From NCBI RefSeq assembly GCF_002078175.1, contig NZ_MWFK01000001.1, positions 2,666,001 to 2,730,000 on the forward strand: a stretch of 64,000 nucleotides of DNA. Direction: 5' to 3'. Every line of letters starts with the position of its first letter. Position 1 is the first letter of the stretch. This document shows positions 41,961 to 51,016 of the stretch, one piece after another. A program made the position numbers and the translations under genes. Under the pieces are notes generated by a model. That model was not told where the DNA came from. It saw nothing but the letters and a program-made list of their open reading frames with translations, and made no database searches. The stretch comes from Streptomyces sp. M41(2017) (GTDB lineage: Bacteria; Actinomycetota; Actinomycetes; Streptomycetales; Streptomycetaceae).

Positions 41961-41966
41961 TAGACT
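41961..41966 (+). promoter_or_regulatory. Possible -10 element for the geranylgeranyl reductase gene
   Basis: TAGACT at 41961-41966. Transcription from about 41972 would give a 50-base leader with GGGGAGA (42008-42014) placed correctly for the GTG at 42022. Confidence 0.3.
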
Positions 41967-42021
41967 GCCCATGTCCAGTGCCCGTCGGCACGTTGATTTC
42001 GAGCCTTGGGGAGACCCCGCC

Positions 42022-43323
42022 GTGACCGAGCCCCAACCCCTCTCCGAAAACACCGCCGACGTCATCGTCGTCGGGGCCGGGCCAGCCGGTTCCACCACCG
42101 CCTACTACCTGGCGAAGGCGGGGCTCGACGTCCTGCTCCTGGAGAAGACCGCCTTCCCGCGCGAGAAGGTCTGCGGCGACGGACTGACCCCGCGCGCCAC
42201 CAAGCAGCTCGTTTCGATGGGCATCGACATCTCCGAGGAGGCCGGCTGGCTCCGCAACAAGGGGCTGCGCATCATCGGCGGCGGCGTCCGGCTCCAGCTG
42301 GACTGGCCGGATCTCGCCTCCTTCCCGGACTACGGACTCGTCCGGAAGCGGGACGACTTCGACGAGCAGCTGGCGCGGCAGGCGCAGAAGGCGGGCGCCC
42401 GGCTGCACGAGCGCTGCAACGTCGGTGCCCCGATCGTCGACGACCGCACCGGCCGCATCACCGGCGTGCACGCGAAGCTCGGCGACGCGGACTCCAAGGA
42501 GAAGCGGGAGGTGACCTTCCACGCCCCGCTGGTGGTGGCCGCCGACGGCAACTCCACCCGCCTGTCCCTCGCGATGGGCCTGCACCGCCGGGAGGACCGC
42601 CCGATGGGCGTCGCGGTGCGTACGTACTTCACCTCGCCGCGTCACGAGGACGACTACCTGGAGTCCTGGCTGGAGCTGTGGGACCGCCGGGGTGCCGAGG
42701 ACCGGCTGCTGCCCGGCTACGGCTGGATCTTCGGCATGGGCGACGGCACGTCGAACGTGGGTCTCGGTGTCCTCAACACCTCCGACTCCTTCAAGGAGCT
42801 GGACTGGCGCGAGGTCCTGAAGGCCTGGTGCGCCTCGATGCCGGAGGACTGGGGCTACACCCCGGAGAACATGACCGGCCCGATCCGCGGCGCCGCCCTG
42901 CCGATGGCCTTCAACCGCCAGCCGCACTACACCAAGGGTCTGTTGCTGGTCGGCGACGCCGGCGGCCTGGTGAACCCCTTCAACGGCGAGGGCATCGCCT
43001 ACGCCATGGAGTCCGGCCAGATCGCCGCCGACGTGATCGTGCAGGCCCATGCGCGCGCCACCCCGGGCCAGCGCGAACTCGCCCTCCAGCGCTACCCGCG
43101 CGTCCTCAAGGAGACCTACGGCGGCTACTACACCCTCGGCCGCGCCTTCGTGAAGCTCATCGGCAACCCGAAGGTCATGAAGATCGCCACCCAGCGCGGC
43201 CTGACCCACCCGATGCTGATGAAGTTCACGCTGAAGATGCTCGCGAACCTCACCGACCCCACCGGCGGCGACGCCGCGGACCGCATCATCAACGGCCTCT
43301 CGAAGGTGGCCCCCAAGGCCTGA
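42022..43323 (+). CDS. Geranylgeranyl reductase-family FAD-dependent oxidoreductase
   Basis: 433 residues from a GTG with GGGGAGA 7 bases upstream. 'DVIVVGAGPAGSTTAYYLAK' is the Rossmann G-x-G-x-x-G, and 'REKVCGDGLTPRA' and 'VGDAGGLVNPFNGEGIAYAM' are conserved FAD motifs of geranylgeranyl reductases. In mycobacteria the related MenJ reduces one double bond in the menaquinone side chain. The position between menG and nuo makes partial saturation of the menaquinone tail the likely job here. An ATG 51 bases upstream (41971) is a weaker start. Confidence 0.85.
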   Translation: MTEPQPLSENTADVIVVGAGPAGSTTAYYLAKAGLDVLLLEKTAFPREKVCGDGLTPRATKQLVSMGIDISEEAGWLRNKGLRIIGGGVRLQLDWPDLASFPDYGLVRKRDDFDEQLARQAQKAGARLHERCNVGAPIVDDRTGRITGVHAKLGDADSKEKREVTFHAPLVVAADGNSTRLSLAMGLHRREDRPMGVAVRTYFTSPRHEDDYLESWLELWDRRGAEDRLLPGYGWIFGMGDGTSNVGLGVLNTSDSFKELDWREVLKAWCASMPEDWGYTPENMTGPIRGAALPMAFNRQPHYTKGLLLVGDAGGLVNPFNGEGIAYAMESGQIAADVIVQAHARATPGQRELALQRYPRVLKETYGGYYTLGRAFVKLIGNPKVMKIATQRGLTHPMLMKFTLKMLANLTDPTGGDAADRIINGLSKVAPKA

Positions 43324-43362
43324 CCCGGCGTCCGACCGACCTGACACACAGCACGGACACCA

Positions 43363-43396
43363 CGAGCGGCGGCCCGATCGAACGGGCCGCCGCTCG
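43363..43396. terminator. Bidirectional terminator between reductase and def
   Basis: Perfect 14-bp stem CGAGCGGCGGCCCG / CGGGCCGCCGCTCG with a 6-base loop (ATCGAA), placed between two convergent genes. Confidence 0.75.
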
Positions 43397-43401
43397 CCGC
43401 G

Positions 43402-44055
43402 TCAGCCCCGACCGCCGGTCATCCCCCGGCTGCCCGTCAGTTCGGACTCCTTGACGGCCCGGCGTGCCAGGACCTCGTCGCGCCGCTCGGCCACCTGCCG
43501 CAGGGCGTCCTTCCGCTCGCGCCGGGCGAGACGGTCCAGATAGACGCGGCCGTCGACATGGTCGCTCTCGTGCGCGAGACACCGCGCGAAGTACCCGGTC
43601 CCCTCGATGACCAGAGCGTTTCCGTCCTTGTCGACGCCGCGTACGACGGCACGGTCGGGCCGTGGCACGTCCACGACGGCCCCGGGAACGGACAGACACC
43701 CCTCACCCTCGTCCAGCAGTCGCCGGCCGGAGGGCGCGAGGCGTTCCAGGACGGGGTTGGCGATGTGGCCGACATGCCGGTTCCCGTCGTCGTCCGGGCA
43801 GTCGTAGACGAAGAGACGCAGGTCGACACCGACCTGGTTCGCGGCCAGACCGGCGCCGTCGGCGACGTACATGGTCAGGAACATGTCGTCGATGAGTGCG
43901 GCGAGATCGGGACCGAACTCGGTCACGTCCCGGCACGGCCGGTGCAGGACCTCCTCACCGACCTCGGTGATCCTCCGGACCGAGCCCCGGCGGGCCTCCG
44001 GCGTGAGCGGGGGATACGAGCCGACGGGACTTCCCTGGACGAACACACGGGGCAT
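43402..44055 (-). CDS. def: Peptide deformylase
   Basis: 217 residues from the ATG at 44055, with AAGGAG 6 bases upstream. The three deformylase motifs are all present: 'GAGLAANQVG' (about 69-78), 'EGCLS' with the metal Cys (about 117-121) and 'HESDH' (H-E-x-D-H form, about 160-164). It removes the formyl group from nascent proteins. The C-terminal basic helix is longer than in E. coli, as is usual for actinobacterial type I enzymes. Many Streptomyces have more than one def gene. Confidence 0.93.
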   Translation of the reverse strand: MPRVFVQGSPVGSYPPLTPEARRGSVRRITEVGEEVLHRPCRDVTEFGPDLAALIDDMFLTMYVADGAGLAANQVGVDLRLFVYDCPDDDGNRHVGHIANPVLERLAPSGRRLLDEGEGCLSVPGAVVDVPRPDRAVVRGVDKDGNALVIEGTGYFARCLAHESDHVDGRVYLDRLARRERKDALRQVAERRDEVLARRAVKESELTGSRGMTGGRG

Positions 44056-44197
44056 CGCTGTCTCCTTCGGGTGCGCGGACACCGCGGCCGACGGCGGTCC
44101 GCCGACTCACCCGGCGCCGGAGCCACTCTCCCGCAGAGACGGAGCACGCCGTGCCCGAACGGGGTGAAGAGCCCGACGGGCCCCCGGACAACCCGAA

Positions 44198-44225
44198 GGA
44201 CCGCCTCCCGTGAGGGAAGCGGTCC
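44198..44225 (-). terminator. Stem-loop after the NlpC/P60 gene
   Basis: GGACCGC (44198-44204) pairs with GCGGTCC (44219-44225). After one C-A mismatch the stem continues with TCCC/GGGA closing a GTGA tetraloop. It lies 20 bases beyond the stop of the minus-strand gene. Confidence 0.6.
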
Positions 44226-44244
44226 GCCGAAGGTCACCCGTGGG

Positions 44245-45054
44245 TCAGAGCACGCGCACCGCGCCCGTCGCCGGGTAGCCCGAGAGGTCCTGGATCACGA
44301 CGCCCTTGGAGGGGTTGGCCGCGTCGAGGTACTGCCCGCCACCGATGTACACACCGACGTGGTACGCCGAGCCGGCCGAGCCCCAGTACAGGATGTCGCC
44401 GACCTGGACGTCGGACAGCGAAACCGGCGTACCGGACGTCGACTGGGATTCCGAGACGCGCGGCAGGTCGACGCCGACCTGCTTGAACGCCGCCTGCACC
44501 AGACCCGAGCAGTCCCACGCGTTGGGTCCGGTGCCGCCCATGACGTACGCGTCACCGACCTGAGCCTTCAGGAAGGCGACGACGGTCGCGACACTGCCGC
44601 TGGCCGGAGCGGAGACGTTCGTCGAGGTGGACGAACCGGCGGAAGCGGACAGAACGGTGCGCTCCGAGGAACGCGAGACGGCCTCGGCCGCCGCGGCCTT
44701 CCGTGCGGCCTCGGCCTTCTTCTTGGCCTCCGCCTTCTTCTTGGCGTCGGCCAGGTCGGCCTTGGCCTGCTTGGCGGCCTTGGCGGCGGCCGCGTCGCGC
44801 TCCGCCTGGAGCTCGTAGTTGGCCGCGGTCTGCTGGGTGGCGTCCGCGGACTGCGCGACCTGCGTGGCCAGGTCGGCCGTCAGGGTCGGCAGTTCGAGCG
44901 TCTGCGTGACGGGCTCGGCAGCGTTCGCCGAACCAGCCGCCCCGGCCACGGCCAGGGTGCTGAGAACGCCACCGGCAACTCCGGCGCGCATCGCGAGCGA
45001 CGACGCGTTGCGACGGGGCTTCCGGTGGCTTCGTATGTGAGCGGTGTGGGACAT
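44245..45054 (-). CDS. Secreted NlpC/P60-family cell-wall endopeptidase
   Basis: 269 residues from the ATG at 45054. A twin-basic N-terminus and a hydrophobic stretch ending 'AGSANAAE' form the signal peptide (about 1-48). A long Ala/Lys coiled coil follows (about 60-130), then a Ser-rich linker and the NlpC/P60 domain (about 155-269). The domain has catalytic Cys in 'WDCSGLV' and His in 'AYHVGVYIGGG'. It should cleave peptidoglycan stem peptides. In-frame starts at 45084 and 45111 would add up to 19 residues in front of the signal; none of the starts has an ideal binding site. A long probable leader precedes it, suggesting control at the RNA level. Confidence 0.88.
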   Translation of the reverse strand: MSHTAHIRSHRKPRRNASSLAMRAGVAGGVLSTLAVAGAAGSANAAEPVTQTLELPTLTADLATQVAQSADATQQTAANYELQAERDAAAAKAAKQAKADLADAKKKAEAKKKAEAARKAAAAEAVSRSSERTVLSASAGSSTSTNVSAPASGSVATVVAFLKAQVGDAYVMGGTGPNAWDCSGLVQAAFKQVGVDLPRVSESQSTSGTPVSLSDVQVGDILYWGSAGSAYHVGVYIGGGQYLDAANPSKGVVIQDLSGYPATGAVRVL

Positions 45055-45165
45055 GGGTACAAGCGGTACCAGGGGCTCCTCCATACCTTCAAGAAACGTG
45101 TGGTGCGCCACAGTTGTTCAATCGACGGCCGAATTCACCGCGCGTCACTCTTTATTGACGCCGTA

Positions 45166-45198
45166 ACGGGCATTGCGGACACCGTCCACCGAGCCCGT
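45166..45198 (-). promoter_or_regulatory. Stem-loop in probable leader of NlpC/P60 gene
   Basis: Outer arms ACGGGC (45166-45171) and GCCCGT (45193-45198) enclose inner arms GGAC and GTCC around a 3-base loop, with a 5x5 internal loop. It lies about 110 bases upstream of the start codon on the minus strand. Confidence 0.4.
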
Positions 45199-45241
45199 GA
45201 TCATGGCCTTTCAGTAATACGTCCGAATTGCCCGCGACCTA

Positions 45242-45261
45242 CCATCGGTTGAGGCCGATGG
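45242..45261 (-). promoter_or_regulatory. Stem-loop near the proposed start of the NlpC/P60 transcript
   Basis: Perfect 7-bp stem CCATCGG / CCGATGG with a 6-base loop. If transcription begins near 45265 this hairpin forms the 5' end of a 210-base leader, which could protect the mRNA or act as a regulatory element. Confidence 0.4.
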
Positions 45262-45293
45262 CCAAGCCCGGTTTATCTGACTCACAGGTAGAT

Positions 45294-45307
45294 GTGGCGC
45301 AGGTCAC
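45294..45307. promoter_or_regulatory. Crp-type palindrome upstream of NlpC/P60 gene
   Basis: GTGGCGCAGGTCAC fits the published S. coelicolor Crp consensus GTG-N6-GNCAC on both strands. It is centred about 35 bases upstream of a start near 45265, in an activator position, and the candidate promoter has no good -35. Crp-controlled cell-wall hydrolases (for example rpfA) are known in Streptomyces. Confidence 0.5.
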
Positions 45308-45651
45308 GGAACGGTCTCCGGGCCGGTCGCGTCCCGCGCGTGCGGCGGGCTTCCCCCCCGCTCGTGAACGCGTGCACGCGTCCACACCCGTCCCCTCGCC
45401 TCCCCCGAATGTGAACGGCGTCCTCTATCAAGGCCACCCGTCCAGCACCAATTTGCATGCAGAGGAAGTCTCTTGATATGGAGACGCCGCCCCGGACCTG
45501 CGGTGACGAGCGGAAATGTCACCTCTGGTGATCGACCGGACGCTTCGGGTGTGAAGATCACCGCTCATCCGACTTCATGATCGTTCGTCAGGTGGTGGAG
45601 ATCACAAAGCTTGTGCAATACCCCGTGTCGCAGATCACAGACCGCCGGGCA

Positions 45652-45657
45652 TAAGAT
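45652..45657 (+). promoter_or_regulatory. Possible -10 element for the nuo operon
   Basis: TAAGAT matches TAnnnT well. Transcription from about 45664 would give a leader of about 130 bases and place the Rex operator around +11 to +26. The -35 region is weak. Confidence 0.35.
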
Positions 45658-45673
45658 GCGAGGCAGTTGGGCT

Positions 45674-45689
45674 TGTGACCTGCTTCACA
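45674..45689. promoter_or_regulatory. Rex operator (ROP) upstream of nuoA
   Basis: TGTGACCTGCTTCACA keeps both conserved arms of the Streptomyces Rex operator (TGTGAACGCGTTCACA): TGTGA and TTCACA at the right spacing, 12 of 16 positions in all. Rex senses the NADH/NAD+ ratio and is known to control nuoA-N in S. coelicolor. It sits just after the proposed -10, suitable for repression. Confidence 0.7.
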
Positions 45690-45795
45690 TGTCCGCGATC
45701 TTCGCCGGGACGGGTGGAGTTCGCGGCACTGACGAGGCAGGGACTCAAGCCCTGGAACCGCCACCAGTCAGTGCCGACTGAGAGGAGCGAGGAGC

Positions 45796-46155
45796 GTGAA
45801 CGCGTATGCGCCGATCCTCGTACTGGGAGCCCTCGGGGCAGGCTTTGCGATCTTCTCCGTGGTCATGGCCACGCTGATCGGTCCGAAGCGGTACAACCGC
45901 GCGAAGCTCGAGGCCTACGAATGCGGCATCGAGCCGACCCCCACGCCGGCCGGCGGCGGGCGCTTTCCCATCAAGTACTACCTGACGGCGATGCTCTTCA
46001 TCGTCTTCGACATCGAGATCGTCTTCCTCTACCCCTGGGCCGTCACCTTCGACGCCCTGGGTGTTTTCGGGCTCGTGGAGATGCTGCTCTTCGTGCTCAC
46101 CGTCTTCGTGGCGTACGCGTACGTATGGCGGCGCGGCGGCCTGGAATGGGACTGA
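45796..46155 (+). CDS. nuoA: NADH-quinone oxidoreductase subunit A
   Basis: 119 residues from a GTG with GAGGAG directly before. Three membrane helices. 'KRYNRAKLEAYECGIEPTP' with the conserved Glu-Cys-Gly loop and 'RFPIKYYLTAMLFIVFDIE' with the Asp/Glu pair in the second helix are typical of NuoA. It is part of the membrane arm near the quinone site. First gene of a fourteen-gene operon. Confidence 0.96.
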   Translation: MNAYAPILVLGALGAGFAIFSVVMATLIGPKRYNRAKLEAYECGIEPTPTPAGGGRFPIKYYLTAMLFIVFDIEIVFLYPWAVTFDALGVFGLVEMLLFVLTVFVAYAYVWRRGGLEWD

Positions 46156-46169
46156 GGGGCCTTTAAGAC

Positions 46170-46724
46170 ATGGGACTCGAAGAAAAGCTGCCGAGCGGTT
46201 TCCTGCTGACCACGGTCGAGCAGGCCGCGGGCTGGGTGCGCAAGGCGTCCGTCTTCCCCGCGACGTTCGGACTCGCCTGCTGTGCCATCGAGATGATGAC
46301 GACCGGCGCCGGGCGATACGACCTGGCGCGCTTCGGTATGGAGGTCTTCCGCGGGTCGCCCCGCCAGGCCGACCTGATGATCGTGGCCGGCCGGGTCAGC
46401 CAGAAGATGGCGCCGGTGCTGCGACAGGTCTATGACCAGATGCCCAATCCCAAGTGGGTGATTTCCATGGGGGTTTGTGCTTCATCAGGCGGAATGTTCA
46501 ACAACTACGCCATTGTGCAGGGTGTCGACCACATCGTCCCGGTCGACATCTATTTGCCCGGATGCCCGCCGCGGCCCGAGATGCTGATCGACGCGATTCT
46601 CAAGCTGCACCAGAAGATCCAGACCTCCAAGCTCGGCGTCAACGCCGAGGAGGCGGCCCGCGAGGCGGAGGAAGCGGCGCTCAAGGCGCTCCCCACCATC
46701 GAGATGAAGGGCCTGCTGCGGTGA
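46170..46724 (+). CDS. nuoB: NADH-quinone oxidoreductase subunit B
   Basis: 184 residues. '[20 protein letters not shown]' has the adjacent Cys pair, and '[15 protein letters not shown]' and '[10 protein letters not shown]' supply the other two ligands of cluster N2, which passes electrons to menaquinone. The C-terminal Glu/Ala-rich tail is slightly longer than in E. coli. Overlaps nuoC by 4 bases (GTGA). Confidence 0.97.
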   Translation: MGLEEKLPSGFLLTTVEQAAGWVRKASVFPATFGLACCAIEMMTTGAGRYDLARFGMEVFRGSPRQADLMIVAGRVSQKMAPVLRQVYDQMPNPKWVISMGVCASSGGMFNNYAIVQGVDHIVPVDIYLPGCPPRPEMLIDAILKLHQKIQTSKLGVNAEEAAREAEEAALKALPTIEMKGLLR

Positions 46725-47457
46725 GCGACGCGAACGGCAACGGGGTCAACCCCGAAAAGGACCTCAGCGCCTCCAACCTCCCCGGCCAGCGAGGCGACCA
46801 GGGCGAGGAGATCCGCGTCCAGCGCGGCATGTTCGGCGCCAACAACGGCGGCGACACCTCCGGCTACGGCGGCCTGGTCCGCTCGATCCGGCTCCCCGGC
46901 TCGACCAACCGCCCTTACGGCGGCTGGTTCGACGAGGTGGCCGACGAGCTGGAGGGCGCCCTGGAGGAGCAGGGACTCGTCCCCGGGAACGTCATCGACA
47001 AGACGGTCGTCGACCGGGACGAGATCACCTTCCACATCGAACGCGAGCACCTGGTCCGCGTCGCGCAGACCCTGCGCGACGACCCGGCGCTCCGCTTCGA
47101 GCTGTGCACCGGCGTCTCCGGGATCCACTACCCGCACGACAAGGGCCGCGAGCTGCACGCCGTCTACCACCTGCGCTCGATCACCCACAACCGGCTGATC
47201 CGCCTGGAGGTCAGCGCTCCCGACGCGGACCCGCACGTCCCCTCCCTCGTCGCCGTCTACCCGACGAACGACTGGCACGAGCGCGAGACGTACGACTTCT
47301 TCGGGCTGATCTTCGACGGCCACCCTGCGCTGACGCGGATCATGATGCCGGACGACTGGCAGGGCTTCCCGCAGCGCAAGGACTACCCCCTCGGCGGCGT
47401 CGCCGTCGAGTACAAGGGCGCCCAGATCCCGGCTCCGGACCAGCGGAGGTCGTACTC

Positions 47458-47461
<4 letters not shown>
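46721..47461 (+). CDS. nuoC: NADH-quinone oxidoreductase subunit C
   Basis: 246 residues from a GTG overlapping the nuoB stop. An Asn/Gly-rich N-terminal extension of about 60 residues precedes the conserved domain ('[19 protein letters not shown]', '[19 protein letters not shown]', 'RKDYPLGG'). NuoC is separate from NuoD here, unlike the fused NuoCD of E. coli. Overlaps nuoD (ATGA). Confidence 0.95.
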
Positions 47462-48794
<1,333 letters not shown>

Positions 48795-48798
<4 letters not shown>

Positions 48799-49667
48799 CC
48801 ACCACCCCCGAGGGCGTCAGCCTGGGCATGCCCCAACTGCCCGCGCCCGACTACCCGGACGACGTCCGAGCCCGGCTGGAGGCGGACGCGCGCGAGATCA
48901 TCGCCCGCTACCCCGACTCCCGCTCCGCCCTCCTTCCGTTGCTGCATCTCGTGCAGTCGCAGGAGGGTCACGTCACGCGCACCGGACAGCGGTTCTGCGC
49001 GGAGGTGCTCGGCCTGACGACCGCCGAGGTCAACGCGGTCGCGACCTTCTACTCGATGTACCGGCGCAAGCCGAGCGGCGACTACCAGGTGGGTGTCTGC
49101 ACCAACACCCTCTGCGCCGTGATGGGCGGCGACGCCATCTTCGAGGCCCTCCAGGACCACCTCGGAGTGGGCAACGGGGAGACCACCGGCGACGGCAAGG
49201 TCACCCTTGAGCACATCGAGTGCAACGCGGCCTGCGACTTCGCCCCGGTCGTGATGGTCAACTGGGAGTTCTTCGACAACCAGACCGTGGACTCGGCCAA
49301 GCGCCTCGTCGACGACCTGCGCACCGGAGCGGACGTCGAACCGACCCGCGGCGCACGGCTGTGCACCTTCAAGGACACCGCCCGGATCCTGGCCGGCTTC
49401 CCCGACGAGCGCGAGGGCGCCGTGGAGGCCGGCGGCAGCGCGGGCCACGCCTCACTGGTCGGCCTGCGGCTGGCCAAGGGGGAGAGCGGCCCCGCGCGCG
49501 TGGTGCATCCGCGCGGCGGAGAGGCACCCCGGGAGAGGACCTCCGAGGACCGGACGCCGCCGGAGCAGCCGCCCGCCGGACACCAGAGTTCGCACGACGC
49601 GCCGCAGGACACGGCGGCCTCCGACCCGAGCCATCCGGCGGGTCCGGTCGCAGAGGAGGGGGAGTGA
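48795..49667 (+). CDS. nuoE: NADH-quinone oxidoreductase subunit E with long C-terminal tail
   Basis: 290 residues from a GTG overlapping nuoD. The thioredoxin-like domain binds [2Fe-2S] cluster N1a through C-x4-C ('CTNTLC', about 97-102) and C-x3-C ('CNAAC', about 143-147). The E. coli protein has 166 residues. Here about 90 residues after the conserved part are disordered and rich in Glu, Pro, Gly and His, with no known domain. The stop and the nuoF start share bases (TGATG). Confidence 0.94.
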
Positions 49668-51016
49668 TGACCTTGGCAGCAGAGATCAACGAAACCAGTC
49701 CCGAAAAGCTGCTCGCACCCGTGCTGTCGGCCTTCTGGGACGAGGACAGGTCCTGGTCGCTGGACGTCTACAAGAGGCACGAGGGGTACGAGGGCCTGCG
49801 CAAGGCACTCGCCATGTCGCCGGACGACCTGATCGCCTATGTCAAGGACTCCGGACTGCGCGGCCGCGGGGGCGCCGGATTCCCCACCGGAATGAAATGG
49901 CAGTTCATTCCGCAGGGAGACGGTAAACCGCACTATCTAGTTGTCAACGCCGACGAGTCGGAGCCGGGAACCTGCAAGGACATCCCGCTCCTCTTCGCGA
50001 ACCCGCACAGCCTCATCGAGGGCATTGTGATCGCGTGTTACGCCATCAGGTCTTCGCATGCGTTCATCTATCTGCGGGGTGAAGTCGTCCCCGTACTGCG
50101 GCGGTTGCACGAAGCCGTACGCGAGGCGTACGAGGCGGGCTACCTCGGCGAGAACATCCTGGGCAGCGGACTCGACCTCCAGGTCACCGTGCACGCGGGC
50201 GCGGGCGCGTACATCTGCGGTGAAGAGACCGCCCTGCTCGACTCGCTCGAAGGCCGCCGTGGACAACCGCGGCTCCGACCCCCTTTCCCTGCTGTCGCGG
50301 GACTCTATGCGTGCCCGACTGTTGTGAATAACGTCGAATCCATCGCGTCAGTTCCCGCAATTCTCCAAAAGGGCAAGGAATGGTTCAAGTCGATGGGCAG
50401 CGAGAAGTCTCCGGGCTTCACGCTCTACTCGCTCAGCGGCCATGTCACCAGCCCGGGTCAGTACGAGGCCCCGCTCGGCATCACGCTGCGCCAACTCCTC
50501 GACATGAGCGGCGGGATGCGCGCAGGCCACCGGTTGAAGTTCTGGACGCCGGGCGGCTCCTCGACCCCGATGTTCACCGACGAGCACCTCGACGTCCCTC
50601 TTGACTACGAAGGGGTGGGCGCCGCGGGTTCCATGCTCGGCACGAAAGCACTCCAGTGCTTCGACGAGACGACCTGCGTCGTCCGCGCCGTCACCCGCTG
50701 GACCGAGTTCTACGCCCACGAGTCCTGCGGCAAGTGCACGCCCTGCCGCGAAGGCACCTACTGGCTGGTGCAGTTGCTGCGCGACATCGAGGCCGGCAAG
50801 GGCGTCATGTCCGACCTGGACAAGCTCAACGACATCGCCGACAACATCAACGGCAAGTCCTTCTGCGCCCTCGGCGACGGTGCCGCCTCGCCGATCTTCT
50901 CCTCGCTCAAGTACTTCCGTGACGAGTACGAGCAGCACATCACGGGCCGCGGCTGCCCCTTCGACCCCGCCAGGTCGACGGCCTGGGCCGACAAGCACAC
51001 GGAGGTGAACGCATGA
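49667..51016 (+). CDS. nuoF: NADH-quinone oxidoreductase subunit F (NADH and FMN site)
   Basis: 449 residues from the ATG overlapping nuoE. '[16 protein letters not shown]' is the nucleotide/FMN loop. '[19 protein letters not shown]' and '[10 protein letters not shown]' are conserved. '[12 protein letters not shown]' with a later Cys ('FCALGDGA') binds [4Fe-4S] cluster N3. It oxidises NADH and starts the electron chain. Overlaps nuoG (ATGA). Confidence 0.97.
   Translation: MTLAAEINETSPEKLLAPVLSAFWDEDRSWSLDVYKRHEGYEGLRKALAMSPDDLIAYVKDSGLRGRGGAGFPTGMKWQFIPQGDGKPHYLVVNADESEPGTCKDIPLLFANPHSLIEGIVIACYAIRSSHAFIYLRGEVVPVLRRLHEAVREAYEAGYLGENILGSGLDLQVTVHAGAGAYICGEETALLDSLEGRRGQPRLRPPFPAVAGLYACPTVVNNVESIASVPAILQKGKEWFKSMGSEKSPGFTLYSLSGHVTSPGQYEAPLGITLRQLLDMSGGMRAGHRLKFWTPGGSSTPMFTDEHLDVPLDYEGVGAAGSMLGTKALQCFDETTCVVRAVTRWTEFYAHESCGKCTPCREGTYWLVQLLRDIEAGKGVMSDLDKLNDIADNINGKSFCALGDGAASPIFSSLKYFRDEYEQHITGRGCPFDPARSTAWADKHTEVNA

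Larger units (their letters stand above)
45055..45795. other. 741-bp regulatory region between NlpC/P60 gene and nuoA
   Basis: No gene is seen. From the NlpC side: stem-loop 45166-45198, stem-loop 45242-45261, possible -10 GATAAA (complement of 45272-45277), Crp-type palindrome 45294-45307, inverted repeat GGTGAC-N10-GTCACC (45502-45523), inverted repeat CACAA-AGC-TTGTG (45604-45616), possible -10 TAAGAT (45652-45657), Rex-type operator 45674-45689, and the nuoA ribosome binding site GAGGAGCGAGGAG at about 45782-45794. The region is less GC-rich than the genes around it. Confidence 0.6.

Noticed and set aside
45055..45300. ydaO (c-di-AMP) riboswitch upstream of the NlpC/P60 gene
   Set aside because: Such switches precede some Streptomyces wall-hydrolase genes, but I could not match the conserved core here. 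A covariance-model scan would settle it.
45604..45616. CACAA-AGC-TTGTG as a second Rex site
   Set aside because: The arms are in the opposite order (CACAA first), so it is not a Rex operator.
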